The notes under the pieces: generated by a model
Told to the model about the DNA's origin: nothing
Seen by the model: only the letters and a program-made list of their open reading frames with translations
Databases searched by the model: none
Program-made: the position numbers and the translations under genes
NCBI GenBank assembly: GCA_965205955.1
Contig: OZ242192.1
Coordinates: 2,480,001 to 2,544,000 of the forward strand
DNA: 64,000 nucleotides
Source: G965202915 sp965205955
GTDB taxonomy: Bacteria > Pseudomonadota > Gammaproteobacteria > Eutrophobiales > Eutrophobiaceae
Reading direction: 5' to 3'
Shown here: in pieces, positions 43,067 through 50,844 of the stretch
Position numbering within the stretch: position 1 is the stretch's first letter
How the letters are laid out: every line of letters begins with the position of its first letter

Positions 43067-43849
43067 TCATTTTCTATATGCGAGCAGCAATAATGCCGCG
43101 CCAAAAATAATCATCGGCAGCGTCAGGATCTGTCCCATGGTCAGCCAGTCAAATGCGATATAGCCGATATGCCGATCCGGCTGTCTTACAAACTCCACCG
43201 AAAAACGGGCCGCGCCGTACCCAAGCAGAAACAATCCGGAAACGGCCTTTTCCGGTCTTGGCCGCGCCGAAAAAATCCATAAGATAAGAAACAGAAACAG
43301 CCCTTCCAATGCCGCCTGGTAAAGCTGGGAGGGATGCCGGGCGATATTGCCCGCCGCCGGATCGGGGAAGATCACCGCCCAAGGCAACGTCGACGGCCGA
43401 CCCCATAATTCACCATTAATGAAATTGGCAATCCGCCCCAGAAACAGGCCAACCGGCACCACTGGCACAATAAAGTCACTCAATGCAAAAAATGCTTTGT
43501 CGCTTTTCCTGCCAAACCAGAAAATCGCCGCCAGAACCCCAAGCAGCCCGCCATGAAAGGACATACCCCCCTGATGGATCTTGAACAACATTACCGGATC
43601 GCGCAGAAATGCGTCGAAATTATAGAAAAACACCGATCCGAGGCGTCCGCCTATAAGCACTCCGAGCATCGCATAGAATACCAGATCGGCGACCTGCTCC
43701 GGGGAGCAATCCGACCCCGGCCGCTGCGCCCGCCGATTCAGCAGAAACCATGCAATCAGCAGCCCCGCCAGGTAGCTGATCCCATACCAGTGTATTTGCA
43801 GCGGCCCAAGACTGAATGCGACCGGATCGATATTTGGAAATTTCAACAT
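43067..43849 (-). CDS. lgt: Prolipoprotein diacylglyceryl transferase
   Basis: A 260-residue inner-membrane enzyme that adds diacylglycerol to the lipobox Cys of prolipoproteins. The family signature GRIANFINGELWGRPS and the HPSQLYQAALEG block are present with about seven membrane helices. It starts MLKFPNIDPVAFSLGPLQIHWYG, as in the family. The order lgt-thyA is conserved in many gammaproteobacteria. A palindrome at 43867-43882 lies just before the start. Confidence 0.96.
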   Translation of the reverse strand: MLKFPNIDPVAFSLGPLQIHWYGISYLAGLLIAWFLLNRRAQRPGSDCSPEQVADLVFYAMLGVLIGGRLGSVFFYNFDAFLRDPVMLFKIHQGGMSFHGGLLGVLAAIFWFGRKSDKAFFALSDFIVPVVPVGLFLGRIANFINGELWGRPSTLPWAVIFPDPAAGNIARHPSQLYQAALEGLFLFLILWIFSARPRPEKAVSGLFLLGYGAARFSVEFVRQPDRHIGYIAFDWLTMGQILTLPMIIFGAALLLLAYRK

Positions 43850-44177
43850 GGCCGCTCAGTCTAGCAGATCACGTTCGTGATCTTGCGCATATTCGCTGCA
43901 CCCAATAGGCCTGAATGGGCCGCAAGCTCAGAAACCCTTGGCACTCGCTAACCCGAGGAGTGCCATGCAAATCCACCACTATCGACTGAAAGGCTTTCAC
44001 CGAGCACTCAAACTCCAATCCCCGTTACAATCTCTGCTTAACAAACAACCTCAGTGCCATATGTTATGGGCCTATACACACTATAGTCCAGTGGTTGACT
44101 TATTGTAGAATTTGTATTAGCTTCTTACAAGAATATTTAGTATTATATTGTTCACCATTCTAGAGAGGGATAATTCA
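43850..44177. other. Intergenic region with palindrome and AT-rich promoter area
   Basis: GATCACG-TT-CGTGATC at 43867-43882 is a perfect palindrome 18 bp before lgt and could be an operator or hairpin. From 44090 the sequence becomes AT-rich (TTGACT at 44095, TATTAT at 44141) and likely holds the promoter of the small frame and dcd-like gene; box spacing is not ideal. No gene is seen. Confidence 0.4.
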
Positions 44178-44318
44178 ATGACTGACGCAATCGCAACCAA
44201 ATCGGTATCAAAATATAACCGTCCGCGAAGGCGGTATTTTCATCTGTTTTCACGTTGCCAGATGACTTCCGCCACTAAAACCACGGACGACCTCAACCTA
44301 TCCGAGACAAGCCAATGA
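44178..44318 (+). CDS. Small protein coupled to the dCTP deaminase-like gene
   Basis: A 46-residue frame starting MTDAIATKSVSKYNRPRRRY. AGAGAGGGA stands 6-8 bp before the ATG, a good ribosome site. Its TGA overlaps the ATG of the next gene (ATGA). The middle is strongly basic (PRRRYFHLFSR). I recognise no family. It may be a real small protein or a leader that couples translation to the downstream gene, which has no ribosome site of its own. Confidence 0.5.
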   Translation: MTDAIATKSVSKYNRPRRRYFHLFSRCQMTSATKTTDDLNLSETSQ

Positions 44319-44902
44319 TACTCACCGACCAAATGCTTATTGATGCGGTAAAGGATCGTAAAGTAATAATCGAACCTTTTGAACGCAAACAAATTCAGCC
44401 TGCGTCGTATGATTTGCGGCTAGGGTCGTGCGTTACTGCCTCATCCAGTCAGGGCCGGGTGAACATAGAGGAAAGGGCATTTTTAGAGATACTACCGGGA
44501 GATTTCTCCGTCGTAGTCACCAACGAGACTATTACATTAGACAATCAACATGCCGGTCGCTTCGGGCTATGTAGCAAGTGGGCGCGCCAAGGCCTATTTG
44601 CTACCACCGGCCCTCAGGTTGATCCTGGATTCGAGGGCCGGCTCATTATTGGCTTGGCTAACCTCTCCCGCAATAATATTGTAGTGAAGAACACGGAAAG
44701 CTTTCTCACCTTGGAACTCCACCGCCTCAGCGAATCGGTAAACACCGTGTATTACGGTCCCCATCAAAACCAGAATGCTATCTCCGAAGGTGACCGGGAA
44801 GCGGTGGGGGGATATGAGCTAATACCCTTCTTTTCTGAAATGAATATCGCTTTGCGTTCGCTGTCTTCTAAGGTGAGAAGTCTGGAAAAGCCAACTCCTT
44901 AA
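44315..44902 (+). CDS. dcd: dCTP deaminase/dUTPase-family protein
   Basis: A 195-residue protein of the trimeric dUTPase fold. Hallmarks: QIQPASYDLRLGS, AGRFGLCSKWARQGLFATTG and QVDPGFEGRLIIGLANLS, where the Glu of PGFEG is the likely deaminase residue. It would turn dCTP into dUTP, feeding ThyA after dUTP hydrolysis. The C-terminal 30 residues (FSEMNIALRSLSSKVRSLE) are an added coiled coil not found in E. coli Dcd. Some stand-alone Dcd relatives defend against phage by depleting dCTP; the AT-rich surroundings allow that possibility here. Coupled to the small frame in front. Confidence 0.75.
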   Translation: MILTDQMLIDAVKDRKVIIEPFERKQIQPASYDLRLGSCVTASSSQGRVNIEERAFLEILPGDFSVVVTNETITLDNQHAGRFGLCSKWARQGLFATTGPQVDPGFEGRLIIGLANLSRNNIVVKNTESFLTLELHRLSESVNTVYYGPHQNQNAISEGDREAVGGYELIPFFSEMNIALRSLSSKVRSLEKPTP

Positions 44903-45049
44903 CGCGCTGGCTTATCGTCGCAGGCACCGTCATCTTCGCTGTGTTTGAGATAATGAGACAATGGTCATTGTAATGGTGAGATTGTAGCCCGGCTACACAG
45001 CACCAGAAACATACTGGACAACTATCCTGAATTCTAAAGGGTGGTCGAT

Positions 45050-45154
45050 ATGCAGTACCAGCATATCGGCCACCGCGTCAGAGGTTTCTATAAAATCGCC
45101 CTGTATTCATCCAAAAACGAAGATGATGAACACATCCGCTCAAAACAAACATGA
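45050..45154 (+). CDS. Possible 34-residue peptide
   Basis: A short frame starting MQYQHIGHRVRGFYKIALYS, preceded by AAAGGGTGG about 6 bp before the ATG. The sequence is charged at the end (KNEDDEHIRSK). It has a Tyr but no Glu-x3-Tyr pair as in PqqA. The only support is the ribosome site. Confidence 0.25.
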   Translation: MQYQHIGHRVRGFYKIALYSSKNEDDEHIRSKQT

Positions 45155-45294
45155 TTCCTTGATATTCTGGGGGAAACAGAGGTAAACGCAACGATGTGTA
45201 TAAGCCCATACACATATGGCGATCTGGTTGTTTGACGAGCAGGGATTGTAGCGGGGGGGGGTTGCAGGGCTGGTTGATGGTAGAATTGCCACCC

Positions 45295-45315
45295 TGAAGT
45301 GGTTCAATAGATGTG
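45295..45315. repeat. Solo terminal repeat of the IS3-family element
   Basis: TGAAGTGGTTCAATAGATGTG is identical over 21 bp to both ends of the complete element at 52912-54197. No transposase sequence is attached, so this is a relic of excision or deletion of another copy. Confidence 0.7.
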
Positions 45316-45722
45316 ACAGTCCAGTTAGCGATGGCCTGGGCTTACACTAATAATTTCCACAGGAACTTCAATGACAGGGCGAGGCTATGGTGGGGTATTA
45401 CAAGGGGAACAGGAATGCCCCTTCCCTTAGTCTGTTGGTGTAGCGAAGCGCAGACCGTCAAGTTATCATCGTTTATCAACCAGAACATACAAAAACCGGA
45501 CAATCAACCCATGGGGAAAAGCGCAAATATAGTACTGGTTGATATAAACCAATTCGGTTATGTGTTGCAGGGTGGAGCCATGCTGGACTATAATTCTTCA
45601 ACTGTAGGTGCAGTATGTAATTTGTTGATTTTATTACGTTATCAGGATTAAATTCTGCTCCTGAAGAGATGCTGGCACGATTCTGGCTGGTTTAAATTTC
45701 TGATTATCGGTATGGGGGACGT

Positions 45723-46637
45723 ATGTATATTCATCTGTTGGGAACCGGGGCCGGGGGGGGCTTTCCTCAATGGAACTGTAATTGCAGGAATTGTAAGGGG
45801 CTGCGGGCGGGGAGTATCAAAGGCTCGGCGCGAACTCAATCTTCTATTACGGTCAGCAGCAACGAGACGGATTGGGTGCTGTTCAATGCTTCACCGGATA
45901 TTCGGGCGCAAATCGAGTCTTTTCCACCGCTGCAACCGGCCCGCCGGGTGCGGGATACCGGTATATGCTCAATTATACTTTGCGATGCGCAAATCGATCA
46001 TACTACCGGACTGATCATATTGAGGGAGCACGATAAACCCTGGGACATCTATTGTACCGCGGCGGTGCGCGAGGATATGACTAGCGGATATCCGATCTTC
46101 AATATCCTGGGGCATTTTCGCGGGGTGCACTGGCATGAGGTGAAGACCGATCAGTCGGGTTTCACTATCCCCGGGGCGGATGATCTGATCTTTACGGCAG
46201 TGCCGTTAAAGAGTGAGGCGCCGCCCTATTCCCCGCATCGCCATAATACAGTGCCGGGGGATAACGTGGGCTTCAGGGTGGAGGACGTGTCCAGCGGGAA
46301 AAATCTGTTCTATGCGCCGGGGCTGGGTGTCATCGAGGAGCATGTGCGCCGGTATATGGCGGAGGCCGATGTGTTGCTGGTGGACGGCACAATGTGGACG
46401 AATGATGAAATGTCCAAAGAAGGGATCAGTGATAAACTTGCCAGTGAAATGGGGCATCTGGATCAGTCCGGCAAGGGGGGGATCAAGGAGACCTTGGATT
46501 CTTTGTCGAAACCGAGAAAAATATTGATTCATATTAATAATACTAATCCTGTGCTCGATGAGGGATCGGCAGAAAGAAAGATGCTGAACGATGCCGGTAT
46601 AGAAGTGTCTTATGACGGTATGGATATTCATATTTGA
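45723..46637 (+). CDS. pqqB: PqqB, coenzyme PQQ biosynthesis
   Basis: A 304-residue metallo-beta-lactamase-fold protein. It starts MYIHLLGTGAGGGFPQWNC and has the zinc cysteines CNCRNC, YSPHRH and the LLVDGTMWTNDEM block. PqqB is thought to hydroxylate the Glu-Tyr intermediate on the way to PQQ. It is first of pqqBCDE, all on one strand; pqqC follows after 12 bp. Codon use and length are normal. Confidence 0.96.
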   Translation: MYIHLLGTGAGGGFPQWNCNCRNCKGLRAGSIKGSARTQSSITVSSNETDWVLFNASPDIRAQIESFPPLQPARRVRDTGICSIILCDAQIDHTTGLIILREHDKPWDIYCTAAVREDMTSGYPIFNILGHFRGVHWHEVKTDQSGFTIPGADDLIFTAVPLKSEAPPYSPHRHNTVPGDNVGFRVEDVSSGKNLFYAPGLGVIEEHVRRYMAEADVLLVDGTMWTNDEMSKEGISDKLASEMGHLDQSGKGGIKETLDSLSKPRKILIHINNTNPVLDEGSAERKMLNDAGIEVSYDGMDIHI

Positions 46638-46649
46638 GAGAGCGGCGAA

Positions 46650-47372
46650 ATGACTGGCGAAGATATGCCCTGGACACGTGACGAGTTTGAGGCGCAACTA
46701 CGGGCAAAGGAACGGTACTATCATATCAATCATGAGTTTCATATTTTGATGAATGACGGGGGGCTGGATAAGAGCGCGGTTCAGGGCTGGGTGGCGAACC
46801 GGTTTTATTATCAAACGACCATCCCGGTGAAAGATGCCGCGATCATGGCGAATTGTCCGGACCGCGATACGCGCAGACTATGGGTGCAACGGATCATCGA
46901 TCATGACGGCACAGAAGGCGATGACGGCGGCATTGAAGCCTGGTTGCAACTGGCCGAGGCGGTCGGACTGACGCGGGAGGAAACCGTATCCTGCGAGCAC
47001 GTACTGCCGGGGGTCCGGTTTGCTATAGATGCCTATCTGAATTTTGCCCGCCGGGCCGCCTGGCAGGAGGCCGCCAGTTCTTCATTAACGGAGTTATTTG
47101 CGCCGAAGATCCATCAGCAACGTCTGGAAAACTGGCCTGAGCTGTACCCCTGGATCGAAGAGAAAGGGTACCGCTATTTTAGAAAGCGCCTGTCCGAGGC
47201 CCGCCGCGATGTGCAGCATGGACTGGACATTACGCTGGACTATTACCGGACGCGCGCCGAGCAGGAGCGCGCGCTGAATATCCTGCAATTCAAGCTGGAC
47301 ATACTCTGGACCATGCTCGATTGTATGTGGATCGCTTATATTGAAAAGAAACCGCCGTTTCATAACTGTTGA
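46650..47372 (+). CDS. pqqC: PqqC, pyrroloquinoline-quinone synthase
   Basis: A 240-residue all-helical cofactorless oxidase that carries out the last ring closure and oxidation to PQQ. Conserved blocks: ERYYHINHEFHILMNDG, QGWVANRFYYQTTIPVKDAAI, YPWIEEKGYRYFRKRLSEA and HGLDITLDYY. The catalytic His/Tyr/Arg set lies in these segments. It ends 11 bp before the chosen pqqD start. Confidence 0.96.
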   Translation: MTGEDMPWTRDEFEAQLRAKERYYHINHEFHILMNDGGLDKSAVQGWVANRFYYQTTIPVKDAAIMANCPDRDTRRLWVQRIIDHDGTEGDDGGIEAWLQLAEAVGLTREETVSCEHVLPGVRFAIDAYLNFARRAAWQEAASSSLTELFAPKIHQQRLENWPELYPWIEEKGYRYFRKRLSEARRDVQHGLDITLDYYRTRAEQERALNILQFKLDILWTMLDCMWIAYIEKKPPFHNC

Positions 47373-47383
47373 TCCTGGCCGGG

Positions 47384-47662
47384 ATGATAGATAAAACGAC
47401 CGTTTTCCAGATCGCCCGGATGTTCCGGTTTCAGTGGGAGCAGGCGCAAAACTGTTATGTCGTGCTTTATCCAGAAGGAATGGTTACACTAAGCGGATCG
47501 GCCGGCGAGATTATGAAACGCATTGACGGTGTACGCAGCGTTGATGAGATTATTACCCATATTTCTGAATCCTTTGACGGAGCTGATGTCGAAAAGGATG
47601 TAGTAACTTTTCTGGAGGTAGCGCATGAAAACGGATGGATCGGAGCAAAACAATCAGTCTAA
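47384..47662 (+). CDS. pqqD: PqqD, PQQ peptide chaperone
   Basis: A 92-residue protein with the family pattern FRFQWEQAQNCYVVLYPEGMVTL, SAGEIMKRIDGVRSVDEII and FLEVAHENGWI. It binds the PqqA peptide and presents it to PqqE. A TTG at 47369 is in frame, but the ATG at 47384 gives the normal length. Its end overlaps pqqE by 38 bp, giving coupled translation of the two partners. Confidence 0.94.
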   Translation: MIDKTTVFQIARMFRFQWEQAQNCYVVLYPEGMVTLSGSAGEIMKRIDGVRSVDEIITHISESFDGADVEKDVVTFLEVAHENGWIGAKQSV

Positions 47663-48782
47663 ACCTCTATGGTTACTGGCTGAATTAACCTATCGCTGCC
47701 CGTTGCAGTGCCCGTACTGCTCGAACCCGGTAGCTATAGCAAAGTATAAAAACGAGCTAAGCACCGGGGACTGGTGCCGGGCCATGCAGCAGGCGCGGGA
47801 AATGGGCGCAACCCAACTGGGTTTCTCCGGGGGAGAGCCGCTGGTGCGCAAAGATCTCGAAGAATTGATCAAGGAGGCGCGCCGTCTTGGCTACTACAGC
47901 AACTTAATCACCTCGGGCGTCGGCATGGATGAAAAGCGGGTCGAAAAGTTCAAACAAGCCGGGCTGGATCATATCCAAATCAGTTTTCAGGCCAGCAATG
48001 AAGAATTGAATAACTATCTTGGCGGCAGCAAAACCTTCCAGCATAAACTGGAAATGGCGAGGATAGTCAAACAATACGAATATCCGATGGTATTGAATAT
48101 CGTACTACATAGAAAAAACGTCGATCAGATCCGGGACATACTCGATATGACAGTCGAACTGAATGCCGATTATGTTGAGCTCGCCTCGACTCAATACTAC
48201 GGCTGGTCACGCATCAACATCGATCAACTGCTACCCACCCGCACACAATTGGCCAGGGCCGAAACCGTAGCGAAAGAATACCAGGAAAAAATGCGGAAGA
48301 AGATGAAAATCATCTATGTCATTCCCGATTATTTCGAGAACCGGCCAAAAAAATGTATGAATGGCTGGGGTAATATTTTTCTCACCATCGCCCCCGACGG
48401 CACCGCCCTGCCCTGCCATGCCGCCGGACAACTACCCGGACTGACCTTTCCCAGGGTCACCGAGCATAGCATTCAGTGGATATGGAACGATTCACCGGAT
48501 TTCAATAAATTCCGAGGCACATCCTGGATGCGGGAACCCTGCAGTTCCTGCGATGAAAAATACAAGGATCTAGGCGGATGCCGCTGCCAGGCCTATATGC
48601 TGACCGGCGATGCGGCCAATGCCGATCCGGTCTGTGATAAATCACCATTTCATGGGAAACTGCACGATGATGTCGAGCGTATAGGCAAACTAGCCGGAGA
48701 CAAGGCCAGCGAGGCGAAACCCTTACTTTTCAGGAACATGAAAAATTCAAAGAAACTCGACTCGGCGGCTCAGTCCACCTGA
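47625..48782 (+). CDS. pqqE: PqqE, radical SAM enzyme
   Basis: A 385-residue radical SAM/SPASM enzyme that joins Glu and Tyr side chains of PqqA. The iron-sulfur motif CPLQCPYC (C-x3-C-x2-C) is near residue 25; the SPASM cysteines include CHAAG, CSSCDEKYKDLGGCRCQAY and PVCDKSPFHG. FSGGEPLVRKDL is the SAM-binding GGE block. It needs PqqD. No PqqA substrate gene is visible near the cluster. Confidence 0.96.
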   Translation: MKTDGSEQNNQSKPLWLLAELTYRCPLQCPYCSNPVAIAKYKNELSTGDWCRAMQQAREMGATQLGFSGGEPLVRKDLEELIKEARRLGYYSNLITSGVGMDEKRVEKFKQAGLDHIQISFQASNEELNNYLGGSKTFQHKLEMARIVKQYEYPMVLNIVLHRKNVDQIRDILDMTVELNADYVELASTQYYGWSRINIDQLLPTRTQLARAETVAKEYQEKMRKKMKIIYVIPDYFENRPKKCMNGWGNIFLTIAPDGTALPCHAAGQLPGLTFPRVTEHSIQWIWNDSPDFNKFRGTSWMREPCSSCDEKYKDLGGCRCQAYMLTGDAANADPVCDKSPFHGKLHDDVERIGKLAGDKASEAKPLLFRNMKNSKKLDSAAQST

Positions 48783-48826
48783 GCCGGATCCGGCAACATC
48801 AACCACACACATAACCTAAAACCAAG

Positions 48827-49564
48827 ATGAGCACCACCGCACTATACAAGGCCCTGCTTGTAGCCAAAGTACCCGAGGAAATTGCCGAAAGAGCAGTCGA
48901 AGGCCTGGCCTCCAACGACAACATAGCCACCGAAGCCGACATCGTAAAACTGGCAAGCGTCATAGCCGAACTGAAAACCGGACTAAAAGACAAGGCCACC
49001 AAAGCCGACCTGACCGGTCTAAAAACCGTCATAGCCAGACTGGAAACCGAACTAAAAGACAAAGCCACCAAAGCCGACCTTGCCAGTCTAAAAACCATCA
49101 TAGCCAGACTGGAAACCGCACTAAAAGAAAAAGCCACCAAAGCCGACCTAACCGATCTAAAAACCGTCATAGCCGAACTGAAAGCCGAACTAAAAGACAA
49201 GGCCACCAAAGCCGACCTTACCGATCTAAAAACCGTCATAGCCAGACTGGAAACCGAACTAAAAGCAAAGGCCACCAAAGCCGACCTTGCCAGACTGGAA
49301 GCCAAACTGGAAGAAAAAGCCACCAAAGCCGACCTTGCCAAACTGGAAGCCGTCATAGCCAGACTGGAAACCGAACTAAAAGAAAAGGCCACCAAAGCCG
49401 ACCTCGCCAGACTGGAAGCCAAACTGGAAGAAAAAGCCACCAAGTCCGACCTGGACACTAAAATTACCGAGTTGGAAAACAAAATGCTGAGGTGGGGCAT
49501 TGGCATTGCCTGTGGCATGACCGCGATTAACATCGGCGCCGTCGGGCTGATAGTGAGTCTGTAG
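48827..49564 (+). CDS. Repetitive coiled-coil protein with C-terminal membrane anchor
   Basis: A 245-residue protein. Residues 1-45 are a small helical head (VPEEIAERAVEGLASNDNIATEADIVKL). About 46-215 are a long coiled coil of repeats near 25 residues (KATKADLTDLKTVIARLETEL). About 222-244 form a membrane helix (GIGIACGMTAINIGAVGLIVSL). It resembles DUF1640/CCDC90-like coiled-coil proteins, whose role is unclear. It follows pqqE by 44 bp on the same strand; a functional link to PQQ is not evident. Confidence 0.75.
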   Translation: MSTTALYKALLVAKVPEEIAERAVEGLASNDNIATEADIVKLASVIAELKTGLKDKATKADLTGLKTVIARLETELKDKATKADLASLKTIIARLETALKEKATKADLTDLKTVIAELKAELKDKATKADLTDLKTVIARLETELKAKATKADLARLEAKLEEKATKADLAKLEAVIARLETELKEKATKADLARLEAKLEEKATKSDLDTKITELENKMLRWGIGIACGMTAINIGAVGLIVSL

Positions 49565-49599
49565 ATCAAGTACCCTCACCCCCGGCCCCTCTCCCAGAG

Positions 49600-49905
49600 G
49601 GAGAGGGGAGAATGCGGTGATGCCGGCCTCCTCCTCCCGCAATTCCTGCCTCCTCCGCCCCCCACCAGACCCATCCCCCTCTCCCTTTGGGAGAGGGCTG
49701 GGGTGAGGGCAGGAACCCATCTTGGGAGAGGGGAGAATGCGGTGATGCCGGCCTCCTCCTCCCGCAATTCCTGCCTCCTCCGCCCCCCACCAGACCCATC
49801 CCCCTCTCCCTTTGGGAGAGGGCTGGGGTGAGGGTGGGAACCCATCTTGGGAGAAGGGAGAATGCGGTGATTCCGACCTCCTCCTCCCGCAATTCCTGCC
49901 CTCTG
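49600..49905. repeat. 125-bp tandem repeat, about 2.4 copies
   Basis: The phrase AATGCGGTGA occurs at 49611, 49736 and 49861, giving a period of 125 bp. Each unit contains CCCTCTCCC-TTT-GGGAGAGGG, a perfect 9-bp hairpin (first at 49677-49697), as found in dispersed repeats of many proteobacteria. Minus-strand frames of 120-190 codons over it are artefacts. Confidence 0.8.
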
Positions 49906-49911
49906 TTCTGG

Positions 49912-49931
49912 ATTCCTGCTTCCGCAGGAAT
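49912..49931. repeat. REP-type hairpin
   Basis: ATTCCTGC-TTCC-GCAGGAAT is a perfect 8-bp stem with a 4-base loop just beyond the tandem repeat, downstream of folP on the minus strand. It may end folP transcription or be a mobile palindromic element. Confidence 0.6.
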
Positions 49932-49998
49932 TGCAATTCGGGCACATTTTGTCATGGGCAAGGCGCTGTTTGATTTTGGTGTACGTGCCTGAATTTTA

Positions 49999-50844
49999 TT
50001 AAACTTTACCGGCTTTGCCCTCTTTATTGGGGCAATATCCGGCCTGGGCGATTGCCCAGGCTACGTCGGCCGCCTGGCGATTTTCCGCTACATCATGTAC
50101 GCGAAAAATATGCACACCGGCCTGCACCCCCAGAGCGGTGGTCGCGCAGGTGCCCCCGGCCAGGTGATGCTCGGTCGCGCAAATTGACCGGATAAACCGC
50201 TTGCGGCTGGCGCCCAGCAAAATTTGAAACCCGGTACAAACGAAATCCCCAAGATGATGCAACAGGCGCAGATTGTGCTCGCCGGTCTTGCCAAAACCAA
50301 TGCCCGGATCGAGGATAATGCGCGGCTGCTCTACCCCCGCCTTCAGCGCCTCGTCCGCTCTCTGCAATAAATAGCCCCGGATATCCTCGACTACATCATC
50401 ATAAGCGGGTTTATCCTGCATGGTGGCAGGCTCGCCCTGCATGTGCATCAGGCAGATCGGCGTCCGGCGCTCTGCCGCCAGAGACAGCAGATCCGGATCC
50501 TCGGTGCCGGCAGATATGTCATTGATCATGGTGGCGCCGGCATCCAGCGCCTTTTCGGCAACCCGCGCCCGGGTGGTGTCGATACTGATGCCGATTTGCG
50601 TCCCGGCCCGCCGGCGGCATTCGGCGATAATATCGATAGTCCGCCGTAACTGCTCATCGACAGCGATCCTGTCTGCGCCCGGGCGGGTGGATTCGCCGCC
50701 TACGTCGATAATATCGGCGCCCTCTTCCGTCATTCTCAGTATATGAGACACGGCCGCCTCCGGTTGAGTATATAGACCGCCATCCGAAAAACTATCCGGT
50801 GTCGCGTTCAGAATGCCCATGATCAACGGTGGTTCGCCGTTCAT
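49999..50844 (-). CDS. folP: Dihydropteroate synthase
   Basis: A 281-residue TIM-barrel enzyme that joins pterin pyrophosphate with p-aminobenzoate. Signatures: IMGILNATPDSFSDGG, DIIDVGGESTRPGA, MINDISAG, LDPGIGFGKTGEHNL and LLGASRKRFI. It is the sulfonamide target. Its ATG overlaps the stop of the proline iminopeptidase gene (ATGA). The usual ftsH/glmM neighbours are absent. Confidence 0.95.
   Translation of the reverse strand: MNGEPPLIMGILNATPDSFSDGGLYTQPEAAVSHILRMTEEGADIIDVGGESTRPGADRIAVDEQLRRTIDIIAECRRRAGTQIGISIDTTRARVAEKALDAGATMINDISAGTEDPDLLSLAAERRTPICLMHMQGEPATMQDKPAYDDVVEDIRGYLLQRADEALKAGVEQPRIILDPGIGFGKTGEHNLRLLHHLGDFVCTGFQILLGASRKRFIRSICATEHHLAGGTCATTALGVQAGVHIFRVHDVAENRQAADVAWAIAQAGYCPNKEGKAGKV

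Larger units (their letters stand above)
44903..45722. other. Intergenic region before pqqB
   Basis: 820 bp with no convincing full-length gene. It contains a 34-codon frame (45050-45154), an inverted repeat TGTGTAT/ATACACA near 45195-45214, a single IS end at 45295-45315 and a 112-codon frame (45313-45651) that starts in the IS end and resembles nothing. I looked for a pqqA-type frame (GFEVTxY) in all frames close to pqqB and found none. Confidence 0.5.

Noticed and set aside
45313..45651. 112-codon frame before pqqB as a gene or as pqqA
   Set aside because: Starts inside an IS end, has no family likeness and lacks the Glu-x3-Tyr core of PqqA.
48783..48794. GCCGGATCCGGC after pqqE as a terminator
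   Set aside because: A perfect palindrome without loop or U-run; it overlaps the leader of the next gene.
49566..49961. Minus-strand proteins of 120-190 residues
   Set aside because: They read through tandem repeats and hairpins, are rich in Pro/Gly/Arg and lack ribosome sites.
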